The notes below the pieces were generated by a model. That model saw only the letters and a list, made by a program, of their open reading frames with translations. It did not search any database and was not told the DNA's origin. Both the position numbers and the translations under genes were made by a program. From Aceticella autotrophica (GTDB lineage Bacteria; Bacillota; Thermoanaerobacteria; Thermoanaerobacterales; Thermoanaerobacteraceae): a stretch of DNA of 64,000 bases. Within the stretch, counting starts at the first letter, position 1, and each line of letters starts with the position of its first letter. Below, in pieces: positions 28,498-36,825 of this stretch. Location: NCBI RefSeq assembly GCF_017357865.1, contig NZ_CP060096.1, positions 62,001 through 126,000 on the forward strand. The letters run 5' to 3'.

Positions 28498-31400
28498 CTA
28501 TTTAAAAAATTTTAATGCATATAGAGTATGACAGCATAATGCCTTAATCTTCTTTTCAAACACTCTATTTATACCAAAAAGGCGATTACAATGCAAATGA
28601 ATTACACTATCAACAATCGTCCATTCATTTGATGTAATCGAATTGCTCTCTCCCCTAATTTTATCTCCATAAATTTTTACAATTTCTGCTCTTTTATTTA
28701 AAATATATAGTAATAATCTCCCTTGAATATTCTCTCTCAGTCCCTCCCAATTATTATTACTATTACATAATTTCATAAAGTAGGTACGTTCTTTCTTAAA
28801 ATCTTCTCTATAATCTAAGTGATTTACTTGGGACTCTAAGAATTTTAGTTGAGTTTTATAGTCCCAATCGAACTGTTCCATATAATTTATTATTGTAATC
28901 ATCCCTATAATTTCATCGCTAAATTCAATGTTATGAAGTCTTTTCTCTCTTAATATATCCTCAGTTACCATACTATCAATATAGAATACACTTTCTGCTA
29001 TATCAATTAAATCCTTTCCACCATATCGTTCTATTTCTCTTTCATAGCAGTCAATTGTAAAGCAAGTCATTAGACCTTTTTTTATCAAACTTTGTAGCCA
29101 ATTTTGTAGCTCAGGATATATTTTAATAAGTTTATACTGACTGGCATTAAGCCTTAACCTTATGTGAGGCTCTGGATCCGCATACCTTATAAAAAAGTAC
29201 TTATTAATTTTCTCTTCAGATACCAAGTTACGGCAAAACTCTGAAATATAAAAACAAATCAATTCTTCCTCCATAGAACTTGTGCCATATAATTTAAGAT
29301 AAAGCCACTCATTAAAAGGTATTTTTAGCCTTGTAGGAGACTTACTTGATATATAAGTTGAATTCTCTTTTATCATTATAGATTTTGGCTGCTGGGTTTT
29401 AATTTTCACTAAAGGTATAACTAATTCGGAAACATAACTTCCTCTCTCACTTTTAATTATATTAAAATTTTCATCTTCATAGGAAGTCAAGGTAACTCCT
29501 ATAGGATTATTTATAAACTCATGATATAGTATATCCAAACATTTATCATCATCTATATTTAAAAGTATTCTATTGTCACCTGAGGTTATATACACATAAT
29601 TAGGAACTTTATAATATTTACAATATTGCATAAATAACTCTTTAAATTCTGAGAAACTTGACTTTTTATTTGCTTTAATATTTAAAAAGTTAATTTTCCA
29701 TTCTTCTGGAGTTAGGGTAAAATTTTTATATATAACTTTTGGTACATATGGGAACTTATTAAATACGATTTCCCATGGAAACATATACCATATCCTTGTA
29801 CCATCCAAACTTATATCATATAAGAATCTAACTGCATTAGGAGCTATCTGGGGATTTAACATATTATTTATTGTTATTATTAATCGTTTATTCAATTTTT
29901 TACTTTTCGCATAAAATATATTATTTTCTATACCAATCAAAATATCATCTAAAGTTAGTGTATGTTCCTCATCCCTAGAACTATTTGTAAATAAAGCCAA
30001 CTCATATTCACTGCAATGAATATTTTTAGATACATTTGCACTTCTTAATTCACTTGCAAGATAAGTAATTTCACAAGTTATATAATTGATACTATCGACA
30101 ACTTCTTTATTATAATTTATTTAATTTATTGAAAAAATCAACTGAATTTTCCATAACGTGTGAGAATCTGCCAAAACTTTTTCCTGCATGTGTTGATCCT
30201 CTAAAAGGTCCAATAAAATAATGCAAATTTTGATCTTTAATTTCGTTCTGTGAATCTGACTTTACAATTAAATCAAGTTCTATAGAATTAGGAATCTCAT
30301 CATAACTATATTTTGGTAAATTTAAATTTTCTATTTCATCATCTTTTAACTCGATATAATTAAAATTATGCCGTAATGCATAAACATGCTTTTGCAAGAA
30401 ATATTCCCTAACTTTTTCATCAATAATTTCATTTTCATCATAATATACTAATCTATTATTTCTTGGATGTATATATGATGCTGGAGGTCCTATACCTAAA
30501 TCGTTATCTATCATTTCCAATAATGGAATTTCTCTGTCTAAACCATATTTTTCTATAAAATCTTCTTTATATTTAGTTAAACTATTATTTTTTTTCGATA
30601 ATGAAAGTAATAGATTCATTAGTTCATTTATTTTATTTACTATATTTTTTTGTAGTTTTTTTTCTTTTAAATTTATTCTCATATCTACTTGTAAAGGTGT
30701 TTTAGCTCCTGTTATATCATTCATTTTTTTAGTTAAACCTAAATATAATTTTTCTGCATTACCACCCACTGTATTATTGTAAATATCAATACCCCTCTGA
30801 ATACTAACTAAATTTTCCAATAGTTTTTCATTTATATTGCTCTTTCTTATTTCTTTTATAAGATATTCGAATTGGTCTGGAACAGTAAGTGGAGGTCGCA
30901 AATTTGATATCAAAAATTCACTTTCAATTAATTGTTTTAGAAAATTATTAATTTTTTCTTCATTTTCTAATGGATATTTTTCTAATAAATTTGCTTTTAA
31001 ATCACTATATTTAATTCTTTGCTTTGTCAATTCATACGTAGTTTTAAATGCACTTGTCGCTCTGATACTGATTTCATCAATATTATCCTTCTCATTTTTC
31101 ACTGTTGAATAAACTAATACAGCTCGATCTCCTTTAATAAAAATACCAGCATTATTCTTAAACCACAAATTTTGATAATATTTTATTTCTATTTCTTTAA
31201 CTAATTTCATAATCCATTCAAAATCAGGTCTTGCAAATTTATGAAATCGACTCTCATTATAAAAAATAGAAGTTTCATTATCTGAATATTGTCTAAAATC
31301 AATACCTGCTAACAATCCAAAGGGAGTTGAACGTGTCGTCATTCTTATCAAATATTTGTAGATTGACCGAAAGAAATAATCAGATTTACTGATTTTTCCT

Positions 31401-31612
31401 CCCTTAGCAAATTTAATCATTTTATCATATAAATCCTTGCTAGACACTAATATGCTCTCTCTAAATATAGTATCATTGCAAAGTACTCTTATATATTCGT
31501 TTGATTGTTCTTTGTTAATAGATTTTGAAAACAATTTGTAATAATTCTCAATTGGTAATGCTGGATTTCTAATCATAAATGTATTTATATTTTGATATAT
31601 ATCACATTTCAT
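28498..31612 (-). pseudogene. lanB: Lantibiotic dehydratase LanB, frameshifted in the middle
   Basis: Enzyme that glutamylates and then dehydrates Ser/Thr of the precursor, using glutamyl-tRNA. The first frame (31612 to 30110, 500 codons) has the N-terminal domain, including RMTTRSTPFGLLAG. The second frame can be read upstream to 30120 and runs to 28498; it holds the end of that domain and the elimination domain with EPHIRLRLN and IHLHCNRLFG. Together about 1000 residues, the normal LanB length. The break lies at 30112-30120 in AATAAATTA repeats; one base too many or two too few. The annotated-looking TTG at 30000 is not a plausible natural start because conserved sequence continues before it. 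Confidence 0.9.
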
Positions 31613-31687
31613 GACTACATCTCCTTGCTATCTGTGATATAATTTTATTGAAAAACAATAATATAAATCACTATTGAAATAAAAAGA

Positions 31688-31736
31688 GGGTAACAAAGAG
31701 TTTAAACATAAATATATACTTTGTACTTTGTTACCC
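31688..31736 (-). terminator. Hairpin with T run between lanA and lanB
   Basis: On the minus strand GGGTAACAAAG (31736-31726) pairs with CTTTGTTACCC (31698-31688) and is followed by TCTTTTTATTT. A leaky terminator here is standard in lantibiotic operons: it makes lanA mRNA more abundant than lanB mRNA. Confidence 0.8.
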
Positions 31737-31769
31737 TTTTGTGTTACCATTTCCCATCAACAATGTATA

Positions 31770-31946
31770 TTAGTCGCGGCAAGCTATGCATGAATGATTT
31801 GAAAAACATCCCTGGGTAAAGCACATCAAGATACCGGTAATACAACCTGGCGTGCAAAGGCTTTTGCTTGTAATATCTGGTTCAATCTTTTGATTATTTT
31901 TCTTAATTTGAACATCAAGATCAAAATCATTGAAATCCTTCATCAT
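31770..31946 (-). CDS. lanA: Nisin/geobacillin-like class I lantibiotic precursor peptide
   Basis: A 58-residue precursor. The leader (about 24 residues, ending KIEPD) contains the class I FDLD motif (residues 8-11). The core begins ITSKSLCTPGCITGILMCF and ends SCIACRD: 34 residues with 6 Cys and 8 Ser/Thr, so up to six thioether rings. The first 18 residues copy the lipid II-binding part of nisin (SLCTPGC.TG.LM), and from memory are closest to geobacillin I of Geobacillus. The residue before the core is Asp, not the Arg of nisin-type cleavage sites. AGGAGGGT lies 8 bases before ATG 31946 (31943 is possible too). It is too short for most ORF callers and stands 157 bases before lanB. Confidence 0.95.
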   Translation of the reverse strand: MMKDFNDFDLDVQIKKNNQKIEPDITSKSLCTPGCITGILMCFTQGCFSNHSCIACRD

Positions 31947-31965
31947 TTTTATACCCTCCTTTCGA

Positions 31966-32030
31966 ATTATAATATTTTATCATTGGACTCATCTTTATTA
32001 TAGAAAATCATATAAAGATTTTGTCCAATG
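31966..32030 (-). promoter_or_regulatory. lanA promoter and interrupted inverted repeat, candidate LanR operator
   Basis: TATAAT at 31971-31966 (minus strand) lies 20 bases before lanA. No good -35 is present, which fits an activated promoter. Directly upstream, CATTGGAC at 31981-31988 mirrors GTCCAATG at 32023-32030, and inside it ATCTTTA (31991-31997) mirrors TAAAGAT (32013-32019). The dyad could bind a regulator or form a structure; assignment to lanR is inference. Confidence 0.55.
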
Positions 32031-32787
32031 AAAAAATCCAAATAATCTTACACATGAACATGATTTTTTATAGAAAACTCAACCACAAACTGCTTGAAGT
32101 AGGCGAGTCTGATCTGTTGCTAAAAGTAGCTTTAAATTCGCCTAAAGTTAAATTATCATTCTTTTGATTTTCTGCTATATCTTGATTATATCTTAATTTT
32201 GTATATATCCCGTATATTTCGTAATAACTTTTTTAATAAAAAATATGTACAAAGCAAAAACAATAAGCATCGTATAATCTTAACTACAAAAATTATGATA
32301 TTATAAAATTCTAATAATTTTATAATGTTTTTTATTCTTTTGCAAAAATTTTTTTATTCATTTCAAAATAATAGAACTTTATTATCGACTAACAGATCTT
32401 TATCAATTCTTGTTAAGTTTATTTTATCATTCACGCCACAAAGGAACTGCTTCAGCTTCCATTTCTTTAATCTCCTTAGATAGCTTCTTCTGTTCATCTT
32501 TACCATGTAATAATTCATGGGCTAATTCATGACATCTATTCAATAGACTTGTATGAAATGGTAACAGAAATTTTAATTTTTATTGGTTATTTAGATAAAA
32601 TAGCCCAAAATGGAACAAATGTATAATATAGGAGGAATTATTGGAAAATTAAGAGCAATTATTTTGATAAGTCGTTTAAAATAAGCAGTATATTTTTTGA
32701 ATTTGTTTTTATCATATTATGTTATAATTAATTTAAATAAACGCTTTTTTTACCTACGGTAAGTTTTTGATCAGGGAGGAAGAATTG
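32031..32787. other. Gene-poor stretch between lanA and the methyltransferase
   Basis: It holds the metallopeptidase fragment at 32427-32560. About 55 codons open on the minus strand near 32210-32065 (reading NQDIAENQKNDNLTLG and ending SSSLWLSFL) have no start codon and no family I know. Otherwise it is AT-rich DNA without supported genes. The end nearest 32787 contains the methyltransferase promoter region (ATAATT-rich) and GGGAGG. Confidence 0.4.
32427..32560 (-). pseudogene. Fragment of a HELAH-type zinc metallopeptidase (ArdC/ImmA-like)
   Basis: On the minus strand a 40-odd codon frame without start reads LLNRCHELAHELLHGKDEQ... and ends EMEAEAVPLWRE-stop. HELAHxLLH followed by a ExEAEA segment is the zinc site and helix of ArdC- and ImmA/IrrE-type peptidases, genes common on plasmids and conjugative elements. 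Both ends are lost upstream. It hints that mobile DNA once occupied this side of the island. Confidence 0.6.
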
Positions 32788-34128
32788 ATGAATACTTTAC
32801 ATAAGATAATAATTGGTGATGCACGTAAAATGTACAAAATACCGGATGAATCTGTACATTTAGTTGTTACATCGCCACCATACTGGCAGTTAAAAGATTA
32901 TGGCAGCAATGGACAAATAGGTTATGATGATACATATGAGGAATATATAAATAATTTAAATTTAGTTTGGAAAGAAGCTTACAGAGTTCTGCACAATGGT
33001 TGCAGATTATGTATCAACATTGGAGATCAATTTGCACGGTCTGTTTATTATGGAAGGTATAAAATTATTCCGATAAGAACTGAAATAATTAAATTTTGTG
33101 AGACAATTGGTTTTGATTATATGGGGGCAATTATCTGGCAAAAAGTTACTACATGCAATACATCTGGTGGTGCCACTGTTATGGGATCGTATCCTTATCC
33201 GAGGAATGGAATTTTAAAACTTGATTATGAATTTATTTTAATTTTTAAAAAGTATGGGAATGCACCAAAAGTTACAAAAGACATAAAAGAAAAATCCAAA
33301 TTAACAAAAGAAGAATGGAACCAATATTTTGCAGGACATTGGAATTTTCCTGGCGAGAAGCAGGATAAACACTTGGCTATGTTTCCTCTTGAATTGCCAT
33401 ATAGATTAATAAAAATGTTTAGCTTTGTAGGCGATATGGTATTAGACCCGTTTCTTGGCAGCGGAACGACATCTTTAGCGGCTAAATTATTACATAGAAA
33501 TTCTATCGGATATGAAATCAATCATAATTTTTTGCCGGTAATAAAAGAAAAATTAAATATTCAATATTATAATACTGATTCTGATGCGAAGTTTGAATTT
33601 ATCCAAGACGAAAAACTAAGGATGAATTTTAAGGAAGAAATAGAAAAACTTCCATATATATTTAAAGATCCGATAAAATTTGATAAAAAAATTGATCCGA
33701 AAAAATTAAATTTTGGCTCGAAAATAGATGATAGTTCGGGGAAAAATATAAAACTGTTATCTGTTAAGAAAATTACAAGCCCCGAAATATTAATATTAGA
33801 AAATGATTTAAAAGTTAAATTATTGGGTGTAAAGGAAAATGGCAAAAGTAAACTGGAGGCAATCGAGTTTTTAAAAAATATGATAAAGGGTAAAAAAGTG
33901 TTTTTAAAATTTGATACAGTAAAGTATGACAAAGATAATAATTTGTTATGTTATTTATACTTAAAAAATAAAACTTTTATAAATGGACACCTTATAAAAA
34001 GCAATTTAGTTGATGTAGATACATCTCTTGAGTATAAATACAGGGATAAGTTTATAAAATATTGGAGGATTCATAATGGCGAAAGAATGGATACTGAATC
34101 AGGCGATGAACAGGTGGGGGTTAAATAA
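32788..34128 (+). CDS. Type II DNA methyltransferase (probably N4-cytosine, CTAG type) with C-terminal staphylococcal-nuclease-like domain
   Basis: A 446-residue protein. Motif IV TSPPYW lies near residue 28-33 and the SAM motif DPFLGSGTT near 220, the beta-class order; SPPYW is usual in N4-cytosine enzymes. Partnership with an MjaI-like endonuclease suggests the site CTAG. From about residue 320 it continues with a nuclease-fold domain (LKVKLLGVKENG, EAIEFLKNMIKGKKV, LLCYLYLKNKTFINGHLI). The catalytic Arg and Glu positions of staphylococcal nuclease seem to be changed (K, N), so binding rather than cutting is likely. Start ATG 32788 after GGGAGG. It overlaps the endonuclease by 53 bases. Its 3' part is duplicated at 17303-17533. 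Confidence 0.85.
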   Translation: MNTLHKIIIGDARKMYKIPDESVHLVVTSPPYWQLKDYGSNGQIGYDDTYEEYINNLNLVWKEAYRVLHNGCRLCINIGDQFARSVYYGRYKIIPIRTEIIKFCETIGFDYMGAIIWQKVTTCNTSGGATVMGSYPYPRNGILKLDYEFILIFKKYGNAPKVTKDIKEKSKLTKEEWNQYFAGHWNFPGEKQDKHLAMFPLELPYRLIKMFSFVGDMVLDPFLGSGTTSLAAKLLHRNSIGYEINHNFLPVIKEKLNIQYYNTDSDAKFEFIQDEKLRMNFKEEIEKLPYIFKDPIKFDKKIDPKKLNFGSKIDDSSGKNIKLLSVKKITSPEILILENDLKVKLLGVKENGKSKLEAIEFLKNMIKGKKVFLKFDTVKYDKDNNLLCYLYLKNKTFINGHLIKSNLVDVDTSLEYKYRDKFIKYWRIHNGERMDTESGDEQVGVK

Positions 34129-34716
34129 AAAGAAGTCTGTCGGTGTTGTTTCCGAATTAATAAGAAGGTGCTCTCCTAAATCAGTAGACGAATGGAAAAT
34201 TATTACTATAATAATGTATATCCGGAATCCTATTTAGAAGATCTTGGAAAAAAACTACATACTAAAATAACGGAAGTAATACAATTTGAAATAAGCGAAG
34301 TTACCGAAGAGGATTGTATAAAATATATTAAAGACGTTGTAATAAACAGGACGTTTGAAGGATATCAGACTGAAATTCAAACTATATACGGACAACTCCA
34401 AAATATTCTGGGCTGTTCTATTGAACCTGCACAAGATAAGTGGGATAGATTATACAATGTTGATTTTTACATAAAGATTAATAATTCTTTATATATAGGT
34501 CTTCAGATTAAACCAGTATCATTTGAACATACATTTGAAGACTATAAATGGAAAGATATGCAAGAAAAAACGCATACAAAATTTCAAGAGAAATACGGTG
34601 GAAGAGTATTTACCATATTTTCAATAAAAAATGGCAATAAGAAAGAGATATATAATAAAGATATAATAGATGAGATAAATAAGGAAATCATTAGGTTGGG
34701 ATCAATATCAAATTAA
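34076..34716 (+). pseudogene. MjaI-family type II restriction endonuclease, frameshifted
   Basis: ATG 34076 (GGAGG 8 bases before) starts MAKEWILNQAMNRWGLNKKK and SELIRRCSPKSVDEW, the conserved N terminus of MjaI-type endonucleases (CTAG). The frame ends at 34237. The rest, YYYNNVYPESYLEDLGKKL to the end at 34716, is in the +1 frame from 34192. One missing A in GGAAAATT (34194-34201) explains the break: with AAAAA the protein reads DEWKNYYYNN. Later NRTFEGYQTEIQTIYGQL is the best conserved block. A shorter protein from ATG 34192 would lack the first 39 residues. Confidence 0.85.
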
Positions 34717-34733
34717 GTTGTGAAAATATATAT

Positions 34734-34761
34734 AATATGATATAATTCAGTATATCATATT
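34734..34761 (+). promoter_or_regulatory. Inverted repeat over the -10 region of the FtsH-like operon
   Basis: AATATGATATA at 34734-34744 pairs with TATATCATATT at 34751-34761, loop ATTCAG. TATAAT lies inside (34741-34746) and the ribosome site follows at once. It may act as an operator or a 5' hairpin. Confidence 0.45.
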
Positions 34762-34777
34762 ACTGGAGGGAAGAATT

Positions 34778-35305
34778 TTGCTTAAGGGAATTAAGTGGCA
34801 TGTTGTGTTATTTACTTTTGCAATAGTATTTGGAATCTTGCTTGGAACATTTCAGTTATACCAAAGCAAGCTGCTTCCGGATAAAATTTCCAAGGATATT
34901 TCCGGAGTAAAACATGTTAGGTCAGTGATAGTTCAAAATGCTGCACAGGGATATGCCGCAAATATAAAACTCGATAGAGTAAATGATTTGATGAAAACTT
35001 ACAAGGAAATCGAGAAAAAAACGGAAAAATATTCTGTTAAAATAGATATACGAATCATTGACAATACAGATGGAAAGTTGAATAATATTTATTATAACAG
35101 CCAATTTGCAATTTATGAAGCTTTACAAAAGGGTGACTATATAAAAATGAACGAGGTAATAAAAAATGATGCAGAGAAAGTTGGCGCTTTATCACACATA
35201 TATATTGACAGGGAAAATATATATGTGGATTTAAGAGATGGTTCAAATTATTTATACAGAATTATTCCACGTGAGATAGCAAAGGGGGATAATAAAAATG
35301 GTTAA
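34778..35305 (+). CDS. Hypothetical membrane-anchored protein paired with the FtsH-like protease
   Basis: A 175-residue protein with one N-terminal membrane segment (about 9-28) and a mostly charged outer domain. No family is recognised. Its end overlaps the start of the FtsH-like gene by 8 bases, so the two are translated together; it may take the place of the periplasmic domain that the protease lacks (inference). Confidence 0.6.
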   Translation: MLKGIKWHVVLFTFAIVFGILLGTFQLYQSKLLPDKISKDISGVKHVRSVIVQNAAQGYAANIKLDRVNDLMKTYKEIEKKTEKYSVKIDIRIIDNTDGKLNNIYYNSQFAIYEALQKGDYIKMNEVIKNDAEKVGALSHIYIDRENIYVDLRDGSNYLYRIIPREIAKGDNKNG

Positions 35306-36782
35306 AGAAGTTATAATCGGCATAACCATTGCACTTATTATATTTATTTCGCTTCTGGGCATTAATATGACTCCAATACTCTTTATCGGAGGTATGATTT
35401 TCCTATTGGGATATCTTTTAGAGAACAAAGGATTAGTCAGTGGGTCTTCCAATATTGTAAAACCAGAATTTCAAATCAGTTTTGAAGATATAGGCGGTCA
35501 AAATATGGCTATTTCTGAATTAAAAGAAGCACTGGATTTTATTATAAATAAAGATAGCATATGTAAAATGGGGATAAGACCATTAAAAGGGATACTTTTG
35601 AGTGGACCTCCCGGAACAGGGAAAACACTCTTGGCAAAAGCGGCGGCAAAATATACAGATTCAAGTTATATTGCAACATCCGGAAGTGAATTTATTGAGA
35701 TGTACGCAGGGGTTGGAGCACAAAGGGTAAGAAAGCTTTTTGATACCGCCAAAAACCTTGCTAAGAAAGAAAATAAAAAAAGTGCAATAATTTTTATTGA
35801 CGAAATAGATATTCTTGGTGCAAAGAGAGGAACAAACGATAGTCATCACGAGTATGACCAAACATTGAATCAATTGCTTGTCGAAATGGACGGTATTAAA
35901 AGTAACAATGATATAAGCATTCTTGTTATTGCGGCGACAAATAGACCTGACATGCTGGATTCTGCACTATTGCGCCCGGGAAGATTTGATAGACAAGTTA
36001 GCGTAGACCTTCCAGATAAAAGCGGAAGACTTCAAATATTAAAGATTCATACAAAGAATAAACCTCTTGATGAAGGTACAAATCTTGAAGCAATTGCTGA
36101 AGATACTTTTGGCTTTTCCGGGGCACATCTTGAGAGCCTTTGCAATGAAGCGGCTATTCTTGCAATGAGAGATGGTTATGATAAAATAATGCAAGAGCAC
36201 CTATTAGAGGCTGTTGACAAGGTAATTCTTGGAGAAAAAACCGACAGGAAACCCTCGGAAGAAGAGATTTATAGGGTATCTGTACATGAAGCGGGACATG
36301 CGGTAGTTGGTGAGATAGTAAACCCAAAATCTGTTGCAACGGTAACTATCATACCTCGTGGAAAAGCATTGGGTTTTGTAAGACAAACCGAGAAAGAGGA
36401 TATGCTTATTTATACAAAACAGCAGTTAGAACATGAAATAATGGTTGCATTAGGAGGTACTGTTGCGGAACTTTTAATCCTAAATAACAGAAGTACCGGT
36501 TCAGCTAATGATTTTGAGCAGGCTGTAGATATTGCAAAAAAAATTGTTTTTACAGGACTTTCAAGCCTTGGGGTGATAAGTAAAGATGATATTTCAAAAG
36601 AAAAGATAAATAAAGAAGTCAATAGGATAATTGAAAAACAGGAAAAAAAGGTCAGGGAAATATTAGAAGGAAAGATACAAGAGTTAAACAAAATATCAGA
36701 TATATTAGTCAAAGAAGAGACCATATCAGGTTCTCAATTGAGAGAAATATTGAATATTGAAGAAGATGCAAAAGCATGCTGA
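35298..36782 (+). CDS. FtsH-like AAA+ zinc metalloprotease lacking the periplasmic domain
   Basis: A 494-residue protein. Two close membrane segments (residues 3-45), then an AAA module: Walker A SGPPGTGKT, pore loop EMYAGVGAQ, Walker B IIFIDEIDIL, SRH ATNRPDMLDSALLRPGRFDR. The M41 protease domain has HEAGHA and the third zinc ligand in STGSANDFEQA. True FtsH is over 600 residues with a periplasmic domain of about 70 residues, absent here, so this is a shorter paralogue. It should degrade membrane or regulatory proteins; substrates unknown. Confidence 0.85.
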   Translation: MVKEVIIGITIALIIFISLLGINMTPILFIGGMIFLLGYLLENKGLVSGSSNIVKPEFQISFEDIGGQNMAISELKEALDFIINKDSICKMGIRPLKGILLSGPPGTGKTLLAKAAAKYTDSSYIATSGSEFIEMYAGVGAQRVRKLFDTAKNLAKKENKKSAIIFIDEIDILGAKRGTNDSHHEYDQTLNQLLVEMDGIKSNNDISILVIAATNRPDMLDSALLRPGRFDRQVSVDLPDKSGRLQILKIHTKNKPLDEGTNLEAIAEDTFGFSGAHLESLCNEAAILAMRDGYDKIMQEHLLEAVDKVILGEKTDRKPSEEEIYRVSVHEAGHAVVGEIVNPKSVATVTIIPRGKALGFVRQTEKEDMLIYTKQQLEHEIMVALGGTVAELLILNNRSTGSANDFEQAVDIAKKIVFTGLSSLGVISKDDISKEKINKEVNRIIEKQEKKVREILEGKIQELNKISDILVKEETISGSQLREILNIEEDAKAC

Positions 36783-36783
36783 T

Positions 36784-36824
36784 AAAAAACGGGGGAAGAA
36801 TTATAATTCCTCCCCCGTTTTTTT
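36784..36824 (+). terminator. Strong terminator after the FtsH-like gene
   Basis: AAAACGGGGGAAGAATT pairs with AATTCCTCCCCCGTTTTTTT with one wobble pair; seven T follow the GC-rich stem. It is the landing site of the intron fragment that begins two bases later. Confidence 0.9.
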
Positions 36825-36825
36825 A

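Noticed and set aside
28498-30000. A separate C-terminal dehydratase gene starting at TTG 30000, as in split thiopeptide systems
   Set aside because: LanB-like sequence continues upstream in the same frame to 30120, and there is no ribosome site; a frameshifted single gene explains it better.
32065-32210. A possible extra precursor peptide or immunity protein upstream of lanA on the minus strand
   Set aside because: The open stretch has no start codon, no ribosome site and no Cys/leader motif; left as unassigned sequence.
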